Shown here: piece after piece, positions 35,401 through 42,294 of the stretch
How positions within the stretch are numbered: position 1 is the stretch's first letter
How the letters are laid out: each line of letters begins with the position of its first letter
NCBI GenBank assembly: GCA_036399575.1
Contig: DASWMV010000191.1
Coordinates: 1 to 64,000 of the forward strand
From: Abditibacterium sp036399575
GTDB taxonomy: Bacteria > Armatimonadota > Abditibacteriia > Abditibacteriales > Abditibacteriaceae
Length of the DNA stretch: 64,000 nt
Direction of reading: 5' to 3'
The notes under the pieces: model-generated
Databases searched by the model: none
What the model was told of the DNA's origin: nothing
The model's input: the letters and a program-made list of their open reading frames with translations, nothing else
Made by a program: the position numbers and the translations under genes

Positions 35401-36191
35401 CCGGCGCGCCGATTTTCGATGTGCGCCTCAAAATGGGGCGCGATGTCGAAATCGTCACAGCCGCTTTTCGCTCTGGTTTGCAGGGTTTTATGGTGGCGAG
35501 TGGCTCGCCCAACAATCCGCAAATTTTAGGCACTTTGCAAACGCGTGATGGCCAAGTGCGTTTTCCCAACGCCCGCGCCCGCGTGCAGGAAGGCCGCGTC
35601 ACACTCGCGCTCAATCGCGATCCGGAAACAGATGCACTTCGCACCAGAGTTGAGATTGACGCAACCGCGCGCGGACAAGCCGGACGCTACGCCATCACGC
35701 TACGACTGCGTGGGCCTCTCGATTTAGGAACGGGCAGCACGCAGGGCCTTAAAATCGACGTTTCTTCCAATCCACCTTTGTCGCAAAACGAAGCATTTCA
35801 GCAGTTGCTAGGAACAGTTCCCACAGACGAAGGCAGCGCCAATCAAGCCTATGCCAGTTCGGTCTTGAGCGTTTTGTCGGCGCCACTTTTTTCTGGAGTC
35901 GAACAAACTATCGCCCAAACTCTGGGCCTCACCAGTGTTGGATTTGAATACCGCTTCAACGAGCCGCTCGCGGTGCAATTCACTAAGGCGCTTGGCGACC
36001 GCGTTTTCGTCTCCTATCGGCGCTCACTGGGCAGCGGCTCCAACACGGGTGTAAATGCAGGTGGCGCCAGCGGACGCACACCATTTGAGCTTCGTATCGA
36101 ATATCGCATCAAAGGCGACGTTTTGGTGGGTCTACAAACCGATGAACGCCAGATACCGTCGCTCACAGTTCAAAAATCACTGCGGTTTTGA
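29445..36191 (+). CDS. tamB: Giant TamB/AsmA-like translocation-assembly protein
   Basis: 2248 residues, about 1.8 times the length of E. coli TamB. A Gly/Arg-rich N-terminus leads to one signal-anchor helix (about 60-78, IPILVFGALSILCARWYFG). The long middle is built of repetitive beta-rich segments (AsmA/TamB beta-taco groove). Two acidic/low-complexity inserts sit near 1360-1400 and 1910-1960. The end has the DUF490/TamB features: LSQNEAFQQLLGT, VLSAPLFSGVEQTIAQTLGLTSVGFEY and KALGDRVFVSYRRSLG, ending in KSLRF. Such proteins bridge inner and outer membrane for lipid transport or beta-barrel insertion. ATG 29445 was preferred over 29277 because the first 56 residues are unlike coding sequence. 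Confidence 0.85.
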   Translation: MPAPRLSSARSRLLRLKKGLPRHKIAQRSGGNAPKNPFFARAGGSAIGGSIPGGRATRGIPILVFGALSILCARWYFGQNLGVSGEVERVLRAQIVPEIEKQLGAKVEIGAVKTDWLGRVEVFDVVIGRNPALPTGALARAKSVTLNLDLPGLALRRATFPDAIRSVTLDAPQIYLKRDKTGLNWANMLPDNEGGPKTAWTGRIAALNGRVYYFDSTVPSASGRPLIVDARGVDATVDALANAPYRFVGRSREPYLGVEKLRLSEMSGDGAVDSDFSRGILGMQSQKVPLAALGNFAFPKRDVILRGGMASGRVQVILRGKVLVPHGNLNFENVAATINSVREPNSTRAAQIDNFTGPVRFAGEAFSTEGAKFRALDADFAVAGAASLGKVGAPPIFDLRIATKALPVARLRGFLPAQTQKIAFSSGPAALSARVAGTTSQMTASGALDAPNVRFSDSTSGARGQFSTLRTVFNAATSGDFKKSLDWRFAARFAAPTGAVSTPNGAIQAANWTGSARGVRNGGADFDLRARDFAVQTPRYGTSRGAALRLTASTPDILRPDWRGNAVLERASTQNLRFAALSPALAKTIRSSGLLSVAAQFSGVDANLSSSKLKTNASFSLSQLQIDERAFAQNGALPIGGDDFNLRAIQGRLALSNGVLAVSRASAISAFGALRLDAAVPLKTPNAARIALSLPQVEVSATRLAPFLRAQNVALDGDWRGRVSLLSRQDGSGKIGFDFDLQTNNSALRGLGKRGARVFLGAPRLRGRADFNAQNPARSWDATATLEAREARVQSGSLGRFAALPDPLSGARAVGLRLNFSGRAGRDLAQTATPRRVIPLDWAGEMHAERFSAPLPIPGRKGVFATLTDARAHLEAARGGIDISRFTARLGRGSLDGTARIENGQPSARILASNVDVATLQRLAAPTTLATARLVGLADATLQIAPGIDPRAQIRLSRGAVSLSPGETIPLDGARAQVLMLPSGQIEVRDALVWSEGARIAGEARLTNAQWSGQVSASGARLQRLASFPFANGLRDAMRPDGLAGGALTFQIDPKNPRNAAISGNVNLKLVSVMGASIDAATAQVEARNGPRGWNFALTNIAGNAESAPFSGEVRADSASNSWRVKLGAQQLESARLTRLGALQNFGGAAPREEVLNRALPVKGVLSGDVELEGTLFDAEGAFAPRPRDGFARVASGQLAWQGRTFGALRADFEVEKGVARAKTLELLRPEGQGDQSTPILSISGQLPLEIGARGLDAKLRVAEAPLAFFADVLREGKDALQKSGVSVPLFERAVTYVDALPAGTTGRVALEGAIQGSWNAPIIRVSSLTLRDGRARVPAGGYSPPAMLDAAFVLEDGAVTIEKAEFRLKKTATPIDSASQNSASTATASEDDEAEDDTLLRVEPGGKVVPNGPISLAADVLNANLSQFSTWVPALRARDGSPLLRGELSEVSFRVGGTTLDPAITGSVQGENLSFSSYTLDRLRVARFEIANGAARIEPGNLTVVKGAFQSSSAYGSVPWSWTPLGPVANAPIDVHFPLQTRDFGALIGVAVPALSVADADEFRGSLDVTGTLQAPQISGAITIRGGQFRLDPRQDAFQTGLTELSGTLRFVGGNQVVVDEEDPLKGRLVAASAVEGRKARREDVRPASPEVKTVATTPLDAVAKTLETKGTSKIDNKDSFKAPRLAGEWVLRGGVSRDLEIDPRAILNPANALARLRYNLSFSLDNGLYESDAFPGVRDVSLGAIWKTGKGRAPENSQNVSWMIAARGTKTRRLKTGGQLTSFGSLTLRPNFATGIDALGRSRANEFSGEKDFAAFPVFKRIDFKGFPDRLAQVRLDDFAVGLTGAASGVMDGRLVLDNRSGTQKAPQEAVRLQQASITGRSAPARLFGVPFNSDEDRTRPRLVQSDFFGDTSGDVEAEESEVPAPRRGGNNVPSTAPNSSETVIETSASTPLRLAGTLTLESAEIYGAPAGGEGAALLLSRLPGAPIFDVRLKMGRDVEIVTAAFRSGLQGFMVASGSPNNPQILGTLQTRDGQVRFPNARARVQEGRVTLALNRDPETDALRTRVEIDATARGQAGRYAITLRLRGPLDLGTGSTQGLKIDVSSNPPLSQNEAFQQLLGTVPTDEGSANQAYASSVLSVLSAPLFSGVEQTIAQTLGLTSVGFEYRFNEPLAVQFTKALGDRVFVSYRRSLGSGSNTGVNAGGASGRTPFELRIEYRIKGDVLVGLQTDERQIPSLTVQKSLRF

Positions 36192-36398
36192 AGCAACCTC
36201 ATCCAGCTTGATCGCGGAAATCGCCTTGAACTTTTGAGTCGCCGCTCAAGTCAGTAGCCAATAGTAAGTCGGTTTTTGAAATTAGTTTGATTTCCAAAAG
36301 TCACATAAGAAGAAAACCTCCTCGCCGGAGGCTATACTTGACCAAGCGTTGGTTTGGAGTTTGTTAGTGGAAACAAAGTCTGGTTTTCGGGATTTTCT
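36192..36398 (+). promoter_or_regulatory. Leader region of the ECF sigma gene
   Basis: About 200 bases. A small GC hairpin cctcc-tcgcc-ggagg (36317-36331) precedes TATACT (36333-36338), which may be a -10 element; no good -35 is visible 17 bases upstream. The upstream half has no recognisable feature. If the sigma factor is autoregulated, its own promoter should be here. Confidence 0.35.
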
Positions 36399-37073
36399 AT
36401 GTTCTTTTCACGCGAGCGCGTGTCGCAAAGCAGCGATATGACCCAGGAGTTCGAGCAGATCGTCGAACGTTATCACGGCAAAGTTTTTCAACTTGTATAT
36501 CGCTATACGGGCGACTACGAAGAAGCGTGTGACTTAACGCAGGACACTTTTGTGCGCGCGTTCAATGCGTGGGGCGAATTTCGTGGCGACTCACAGGTTT
36601 ATACCTGGCTTTATCGCATCGCTCTCAATTTGTGCCACAACCAGCAAAAACGTATCGTGCGTCGCAACCGCATGGAACGTTGGTCGCTCGACACCTCGCC
36701 CGACGATGATTTCGAAGGCGGACGCGGCCCGATTGAAGTGGCCGACGAACGCGCCCTGCCGCTTGCGCGACTCGAAAGCGATGAAATGCGCTTGCGACTA
36801 CGTGAAGCATTGCTCGAGTTACCCGAAAATTACCGCGTTGTTATTGTTTTGCGCGATATTGAAGGGCTTACTTACGAAGAAATCGCTCGCGTGACCGATT
36901 CAACCCTCGAAGCGATAAAGAGCCGCCTGTTTCGTGCCCGCCAAACATTGCGCCGCATTTTAGAGCCATATATGACGGGTGGACTCGAAAGCGAAACTGC
37001 GGTTTCTGCGGCGCCTTCGCAGACGACAACAGCTCCGGTTTGGCACGGCGCGGCTCAACCTGAAGCTGCTTAA
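36399..37073 (+). CDS. ECF-type RNA polymerase sigma factor
   Basis: 224 residues. Sigma-70 region 2 is FEQIVERYHGKVFQLVYRYTGDYEEACDLTQDTFVRAFNAW followed by VYTWLYRIALNLCHNQQKR; region 4 is LLELPENYRVVIVLRDIEGLTYEEIARVTDSTLEAIKSRLFRARQTLRRIL. A Thr/Ala/Pro-rich tail of about 35 residues follows region 4. Starts at 36399 or 36438 are both possible; neither has a strong ribosome site. It lies between tamB and bamA, so control of envelope biogenesis is a reasonable guess. No anti-sigma gene is adjacent, but the zf-HC2 protein at 14558-15817 is a conceivable partner. Confidence 0.92.
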   Translation: MFFSRERVSQSSDMTQEFEQIVERYHGKVFQLVYRYTGDYEEACDLTQDTFVRAFNAWGEFRGDSQVYTWLYRIALNLCHNQQKRIVRRNRMERWSLDTSPDDDFEGGRGPIEVADERALPLARLESDEMRLRLREALLELPENYRVVIVLRDIEGLTYEEIARVTDSTLEAIKSRLFRARQTLRRILEPYMTGGLESETAVSAAPSQTTTAPVWHGAAQPEAA

Positions 37074-37111
37074 ACGCGTCTTTACGACCGCAATTTCATT
37101 TTAAATTCATC

Positions 37112-37147
37112 AAGAAGAGGTGCTTCCAAAAGCATCTCTTCTTTTTT
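37112..37147 (+). terminator. Rho-independent terminator after the sigma gene
   Basis: Stem aagaagaggtgctt / aagcatctcttctt (with G-U pairing), 4-base loop and T6 run. Confidence 0.88.
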
Positions 37148-37301
37148 ATGAAAGTATCTTTGGCAAATTGAGGTAAATTGAAGGCGAAACGCACAACGGC
37201 GCTCCTTGTCCCACTGAGGCGCGCGTTTTGGCGCATCTAAGTCGGACGAAAGCCTCCATTTGGCTAAACTCGACGCAATTTCCCGGAGGCTTACCGACCG
37301 A

Positions 37302-39422
37302 ATGATTCGGCCTTACATCGCAAGTCACGCCGTTCTCCACGACGCAAAACCAATGATTGAATCCGTTGCTCCCCTTTCCACCTTGCGCCCGCGCGCCCGT
37401 TTTTCTTCTCGCCTGATGCCCGTTTTTCTGGGCTTTGGCGCCGCGATTTCGATTTCCGCTGCGACTGCAGCCCCCAAATCGCCGCTGCAGATCGCGCAAA
37501 ACCAAGACACACCCACGCCACGCACTCAAGGCGACGCCAACGCGCCCGCAGCGGCGCCCCAAGAGAAACCTCGCGGTCTTGAAATTCCGGTTGGACCCGA
37601 AACGACTCCACCAGCCGGGGCCGCCGCCACACCCCCTGCGGATGCTACAGCACCCGCCACGGTGCCCGTCGCGCCAACGCCGCGTGTTACGCCTGATGTG
37701 CCGCCAATCATTGGCAATGTCGCTGAAGCCGAAGGACGCGAAATCGCTGACGTGCGCGTCGTTGGAAACCGCGTTTTGCCTGCCGAAACCATTTTGGGAC
37801 AGGTGCGCACCCAGCGCGGCGCCGCATTTTCGGCGCGACAGGCAGAACTCGACCGGGGCCGCGTCGATCAGCTCGGCTTTTTTGCAACCGTTCAATCGCA
37901 AGTCGCTCCGGATGTAGAGCAACCCGGCAAAGTTATCGTCACCTTTATCGTGGTTGAAAACCGCGTCGTGACTTCGTATCGCTTCAACAACGCAACGGCG
38001 CTCAAAAGCGTCGATCTCGTGCCTGTTTTGACTTCCAAAATCGGTCAGGTCTTGAATCGCAACAACGTCAACCAAGACGTGGCAGCGATCCAAAAACTCT
38101 ATTCCGATCGTGGATTCGCGGTTTTGGTGCAAAGCGCCGAGTTGGATGAGGGCGGAACTCTGGTTTTTACGCTCCAGGAAGCCCGCATCTCACGAATCGA
38201 AATTTCGGGCCTCAAAAAGACGCGCCCCGAGCTGATTCGCCGCCAAGTGCGCGTCAAAAACGGCGATCCATTTGATGCTTCAAAGCTGCGCCGCGACCTC
38301 AATCGCATTTTCGACCTCGGATTTTTCGAAGATGCGACTTTTAAAGTCGATGACGACACCAACCTGCCTGGTTCGGTCATTGTGACTTATTTGCTCAAAG
38401 AAAAGCGCACCGGCCAGCTTTCGTTTGGCGTGGGCTTCGACTCGCGTTCGCGCATTTCGGGATTTGCGACAGTTCAAGAAACCAACTTGCGTGGCAAAGG
38501 TCTCCGCGCGCTGGCTTCGCTCGAAACGGGTTCGCGCCGAAATTTCGAGCTGTCATTTGGCAATCCGTTCATCGGCGACAAAAATGCGTCCTACGATGTT
38601 TCGGTTTACAATCGCACCATTTTCCGCGAGCCGCGACTGGTGCGTCAGTTGACCAATGGCAACACCACAGACGCCGTTTCGTTCGAGGAACAGCGCACTG
38701 GAGGTCGTTTCAACTTCACCAAACCGCTCGATTACGACCGTAACCGCACTTTGTTGTTCGGCTACCGTAACGAGCGCGCCAAATTGCTCCAACGCGACAG
38801 CAACGGTGTTGTTGGACCACCAGTGACAGCAGATGGCAACCAATTGCAGTCGTCGGGCAAAATTTCGGCGTTTTCAGGTGGTTTTCTGCGCGACATGCGT
38901 GATTTGCGTCTCGATCCTTCGCGCGGCAGCCGCCAACAACTCATCGTTGAACAAGGCATCAGCGCTCTGGGCGGCGACACCACCTTCACCAAAATCGACC
39001 TCGATTTGCGCCAGTATTTCCCGCTGATTCAAGGCCTCAAGGCTACGGACCAACCCAGACTTGTCTTTGCGGCGCGTTTCGTGGGCGGACGTTCGCTCAA
39101 ACAACTTCCCGCCTTTGAGCAATATTACATCGGCGGTTCGGATACCGTGCGTGGCTACGACACCGATGAGCAATTTGGCGACAACCAGTTCTACACTAAC
39201 CTCGAACTGCGTTACCGTTTGCAAAACAAGATTCAGGTTGTTGGCTTTGTCGATGCCGGAACCGCTTTTGGAGGCAGCTTTTCCTCCAATACAGGTTCTA
39301 ATACCTTGTTTTCGTATGGCGGCGGTCTGCGCGTGAACACGCCGATTGGACCCATTCGACTTGATATTGGAAAAGGCGACCGTGGCGTGCAAACCCATTT
39401 CGCCATCGGGCCGACGTTTTAA
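37302..39422 (+). CDS. bamA: Outer-membrane assembly factor BamA (Omp85)
   Basis: About 706 residues. Signal sequence near LMPVFLGFGAAISISAATAAP, then a Pro/Ala-rich linker of about 80 residues, at least three POTRA domains (REIADVRVVGNRVLP..., VVTSYRFNNATALKSVDLVPVL..., RISRIEISGLKKTRPELIRRQVRVKNGDPF...) and a 16-strand beta-barrel (bacterial surface antigen domain). Barrel signatures include YIGGSDTVRGY (VRGF-like motif of strand loop 6) and the terminal aromatic beta-signal (GPTF). It folds outer-membrane proteins and proves a diderm envelope. Start is uncertain: TTG 37260, ATG 37302 (GGAGG 13 bases upstream) or later. Confidence 0.93.
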   Translation: MIRPYIASHAVLHDAKPMIESVAPLSTLRPRARFSSRLMPVFLGFGAAISISAATAAPKSPLQIAQNQDTPTPRTQGDANAPAAAPQEKPRGLEIPVGPETTPPAGAAATPPADATAPATVPVAPTPRVTPDVPPIIGNVAEAEGREIADVRVVGNRVLPAETILGQVRTQRGAAFSARQAELDRGRVDQLGFFATVQSQVAPDVEQPGKVIVTFIVVENRVVTSYRFNNATALKSVDLVPVLTSKIGQVLNRNNVNQDVAAIQKLYSDRGFAVLVQSAELDEGGTLVFTLQEARISRIEISGLKKTRPELIRRQVRVKNGDPFDASKLRRDLNRIFDLGFFEDATFKVDDDTNLPGSVIVTYLLKEKRTGQLSFGVGFDSRSRISGFATVQETNLRGKGLRALASLETGSRRNFELSFGNPFIGDKNASYDVSVYNRTIFREPRLVRQLTNGNTTDAVSFEEQRTGGRFNFTKPLDYDRNRTLLFGYRNERAKLLQRDSNGVVGPPVTADGNQLQSSGKISAFSGGFLRDMRDLRLDPSRGSRQQLIVEQGISALGGDTTFTKIDLDLRQYFPLIQGLKATDQPRLVFAARFVGGRSLKQLPAFEQYYIGGSDTVRGYDTDEQFGDNQFYTNLELRYRLQNKIQVVGFVDAGTAFGGSFSSNTGSNTLFSYGGGLRVNTPIGPIRLDIGKGDRGVQTHFAIGPTF

Positions 39423-39448
39423 TTTAAAATCTGAAATTCAGAAAAAGC

Positions 39449-39488
39449 AGGCCCGCGAAATGATTTCATTTCGCGGGCCTTATTTTTT
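39449..39488. terminator. Terminator between bamA and the glycosyltransferase gene
   Basis: Fifteen-base perfect stem (39449-39463 / 39466-39480) with sequence aggcccgcgaaatga and its complement, followed by TATTTTTT. Serves bamA, and probably the convergent GT2 gene too. Confidence 0.92.
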
Positions 39489-39495
39489 CGTTTGA

Positions 39496-40467
39496 TTATC
39501 TAGATTTTTTGAATTTCGAATCTTGGATTTTAGATTTCAATTTGCGGCGAAACATGATTTTGAAAAGGCCGTTTTTCGCGTAACCGCGATACAGTTTCAA
39601 CACCGATAAAAATGCGCGGGTTGCGATGCCCAGTGCGGCGAGGGGCGCGCCCAAAACGCCCAAACCTTTCATGTAATGTTTGCGATAGAACAGCCACATC
39701 GCGCTATGATGCCGACGAATCGACTTGCCCTGCGCCAGATCGCTCGATTTGCCAATATGATGTTGAATCGTGGCGCCGGGCACATAATAGCGCGGCCATT
39801 TTCGCAGCATCAGACGATAACAAAGGTCGATATCCTCGCAATACATGAAATAATCTTCATCCCACGGTCCGGGGCCGGTATCGATGCTTTCGAGAGCCGC
39901 GCGTCGCGCGCAAATCGCCGAACCTGACAGCCAATCAACAGCGCGTTCGCGGGTTGCATCGGCGTCAGCCATCAGATAGCCGCGCGACCACGGATTGTTT
40001 GGAAACCAACGTCCCAGAAAAGAATTGCGGAAAAGCCCGGCACCAAACGACGGAAACGCGCGCGAAGAATGTTGCAATTCGCCGTCGGGAAACGTCATTC
40101 GTGGCCCAATCGCGCCAACATGAGGATGCGATTCCAGCCAATCAATCAAATAGTCGAGCGCACCATCTTCAACAATCGTATCGGGATTGAGAAAAAGCAC
40201 ATAACGCCCGCGCGCCCGTTTCCAACCGAGATTGTTACCCGCGCCAAAACCTGAATTGCGGGGGTTCTCGATTAAAATCACGCCCGCGAAATCGCGTTTG
40301 ACGACTTCGACCGAATCATCGAGACACGAAGCGTTATCGACAACAATGGTTTCGATTTCGTGCTGCCATTCCTGATCTACAATTGAGTGGAGACACGCTT
40401 CGAGATAAGGCCGCGCGTTCCAGTTGAGAATTACAACGGACAAATCGGGCGGCAGGGAAGACCACAT
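39496..40467 (-). CDS. Family 2 glycosyltransferase
   Basis: 323 residues with a GT-A fold: DLSVVILNWNARPYLEACLHSI, nucleotide-sugar motif IETIVVDNASCLDDSVEVV, RNSGFGAGNNLGWKRARGRYVLFLNPDTIVEDGALD (DxD-like NPDT), acceptor region FDEDYFMYCEDIDLCYRL-like ED motif. It most resembles WbbL/rhamnosyltransferase-type enzymes of lipopolysaccharide or cell-wall polysaccharide assembly. C-terminal Lys/Arg-rich segment may bind the membrane. Coupled to a Trm112-family gene 15 bases upstream. Confidence 0.9.
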   Translation of the reverse strand: MWSSLPPDLSVVILNWNARPYLEACLHSIVDQEWQHEIETIVVDNASCLDDSVEVVKRDFAGVILIENPRNSGFGAGNNLGWKRARGRYVLFLNPDTIVEDGALDYLIDWLESHPHVGAIGPRMTFPDGELQHSSRAFPSFGAGLFRNSFLGRWFPNNPWSRGYLMADADATRERAVDWLSGSAICARRAALESIDTGPGPWDEDYFMYCEDIDLCYRLMLRKWPRYYVPGATIQHHIGKSSDLAQGKSIRRHHSAMWLFYRKHYMKGLGVLGAPLAALGIATRAFLSVLKLYRGYAKNGLFKIMFRRKLKSKIQDSKFKKSR

Positions 40468-40482
40468 AGGGGCGCGAAAAAA

Positions 40483-40680
40483 CTAAACGGCAGCCTTGGC
40501 GGGTACGGTCTTTTCGGCACCGACTTCTTGGACCAGCATAATCGGAATGCCATCGCGCACCGGAAATTCCGTTCCATCGTTTTGACAGCGCAAAACCATT
40601 TTGGCTTCGTCTTCATCAAGTTCACCGTGACAGGTTGGGCACACCAAAATGGCTTTGAGTTGGGGGGCAATGAGAGGCAT
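40483..40680 (-). CDS. Trm112/YcaR-family zinc-ribbon protein
   Basis: 65 residues. CPTC near the N-terminus, a single further Cys (LRCQNDGTEFPVRDGIPIML) and the FPVRDGIP block are typical of the bacterial YcaR-type members of the Trm112 family. These are small partner proteins of methyltransferases or other enzymes. It is the first gene of a two-gene operon with the glycosyltransferase. A C-terminal extension (EKTVPAKAAV) is poorly conserved. Confidence 0.88.
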   Translation of the reverse strand: MPLIAPQLKAILVCPTCHGELDEDEAKMVLRCQNDGTEFPVRDGIPIMLVQEVGAEKTVPAKAAV

Positions 40681-40778
40681 AAGAAGAACTTCCAGTTTAA
40701 AAACGCGCGAAATTTGGGGTTATTGCGCGGCATTATATCACGCCCCATCGCATTTTTGCGCGCCTATACTTTTTCACC

Positions 40779-42074
40779 ATGTCGCCGCGAGATCAATCCA
40801 CCGTTTTTGCACATAAGGCTCAGCAAATCGCTCGCGCTGTCGCCGAAAAAAGCGGGCGAGCGTTGCTTGTGGGCGGCTATGTGCGCGACGAATTACTTGG
40901 CATCGTGCCCAAAGACGCCGACATCGAAGTTTATGGCCTCGAAGCTGAAATTTTGCGCGAAACATTATCAACTCTGGGCCGCGTAGGGTGTGTTGGCGAG
41001 AGTTTTCGGGTTTACAAACTCGTCTGGCACTCCAGAGGTGAACGCTACGAAATCGACGTTTCGCTGCCGCGCCGCGACAAAAAAACGGGTGACGGACACA
41101 AAGGGTTTGAAGTGGAAGGCGACCCATTCGCTTCTTTTGAAGATGCCGCGCGGCGCCGTGATTTCACACTCAACGCGATTTTGAAAGACCCGCTTTCGGG
41201 CGAGATAATCGACCCGTTTGGCGGCCAAAACGACCTGAAAGACCGTGTTTTGCGCGCGGTTGACGCGCGCCATTTTGGTGAAGATTCATTGCGTGTTTTG
41301 CGCGCGATGCAGTTCGCCGCGCGTTTCGGGCTTCAAATCGAATCGCAAACCGCGCAAATCTGCCGTGCCACGCCGCTTTCAGACTTGCCGCGTGAACGCA
41401 TTTGGGGCGAATGGGAAAAATGGCTGCTCAAAAGCGAGAAACCTTCGGTTGGCTTTCGCGCCGGACGCCAAATCGGTGTTTTTACGAGGCTTTTTCCCTA
41501 CCTTGAAATCGCCGCCGCACGACGCGAATCGTCAATCGAAGCCGCGCTCGATGGTGCAGCGCACGAAAAAACGGGTTTGCCGCACGAAAAACAGGTCGCA
41601 CTGATGCTGGCGACGTTGGGCAGTTTTTGCGGATGGGGCGGCACCAAACGCCTTCTCGCGGCTTTGGGCATTCAGAAACTGCGCGGCGCCAACGGCGCCT
41701 ACGACGTTCAAAAATCGGTCATTCAACTGGTCGGGAAGCGCAAAACGCCACGCGATTTCTATGAAAAACGCGACCGGATCGAGGACAAAGACTTCCGGTT
41801 TTTTTCAGCACTTGTTGAGCCAGATTTAGCCATCCGGCTTTCTCGCGCGCGCGGCGAATTCGTCGCCGCAAGTTGGTTCGAGGAAAATCTGCGCCGCCTT
41901 GATGTCTATGATGGTCCTCCCGCACCGTTTTTGCTGGGACGTCACTTGCTCGAAATGGGCCTCAAACCTGGCCCCAACATCGGAAAAATCGTTGAGCGCA
42001 TTTATTTCTTGCAATTGTCAGGTGAAATTGAGAACCTCGAAGCGGCCAAGACAAAAGCCCAAGAATTGGCATAA
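40779..42074 (+). CDS. CCA-adding tRNA nucleotidyltransferase / poly(A) polymerase family
   Basis: 431 residues. Class II nucleotidyltransferase head with ALLVGGYVRDELLGIVPKDADIEVYG: GG-xVRD and the metal-binding DxD (D-A-D). Then RRDFTLNAILKDPLSGEIIDPFGGQNDLKDRVLRAV, and the NTP-selecting helix region SLRVLRAMQFAARFGLQIE. The C-terminal domain has the metal-free HD-like helical fold. It adds or repairs CCA ends of tRNAs; A-adding or poly(A) polymerase activity cannot be excluded from sequence alone. Possible -10 TATACT at 40765-40770. Confidence 0.93.
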   Translation: MSPRDQSTVFAHKAQQIARAVAEKSGRALLVGGYVRDELLGIVPKDADIEVYGLEAEILRETLSTLGRVGCVGESFRVYKLVWHSRGERYEIDVSLPRRDKKTGDGHKGFEVEGDPFASFEDAARRRDFTLNAILKDPLSGEIIDPFGGQNDLKDRVLRAVDARHFGEDSLRVLRAMQFAARFGLQIESQTAQICRATPLSDLPRERIWGEWEKWLLKSEKPSVGFRAGRQIGVFTRLFPYLEIAAARRESSIEAALDGAAHEKTGLPHEKQVALMLATLGSFCGWGGTKRLLAALGIQKLRGANGAYDVQKSVIQLVGKRKTPRDFYEKRDRIEDKDFRFFSALVEPDLAIRLSRARGEFVAASWFEENLRRLDVYDGPPAPFLLGRHLLEMGLKPGPNIGKIVERIYFLQLSGEIENLEAAKTKAQELA

Positions 42075-42171
42075 TCGCTTTCTGAAATTATTTTTAGGCA
42101 TCACAAGCTGACAACGCCTCATTTCACAGCCCTGCCATGCAACTTTGAGCGTTTCACGCGCTCTCTACAAA

Positions 42172-42189
42172 GGTTAATTTTCATTAACC
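42172..42189. promoter_or_regulatory. Palindrome ggttaat-tttc-attaacc upstream of the esterase gene
   Basis: Seven-base perfect arms with a 4-base centre, about 105 bases upstream of the esterase start. Its right half TTAACC is 18 bases before TAAAAT (42208-42213), so the site may overlap a weak -35/-10 promoter. Could be an operator for another regulator. Confidence 0.4.
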
Positions 42190-42239
42190 AAACCTCAAGC
42201 AAGGTTGTAAAATCCCAAAGACCTCCAAACCATTAAATT

Positions 42240-42284
42240 TCAAACGTTTGAATGAATCTCACACCATTAAATTAAACGTTTCAA
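42240..42284. promoter_or_regulatory. Two tandem LacI-family-like operators
   Basis: Site 1 is the perfect 12-bp palindrome TCAAACGTTTGA (42240-42251). Site 2 is TTAAACGTTTCAA (42272-42284). Centres are 32 bp apart, close to three helical turns. AAACGTTT with a central CG is the usual core of LacI/GalR operators. Both are preceded by ccattaaatt, so the site appears to have been duplicated. It lies directly before the esterase gene and downstream of a possible promoter, which suits repression. The regulator itself is not in this window. Confidence 0.6.
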
Positions 42285-42294
42285 AATCCAATTC

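Noticed and set aside
37146..38132. Minus-strand open frame opposite bamA
   Set aside because: Cys/Arg/Gly-rich antisense shadow of the POTRA region; no ribosome site or domain.
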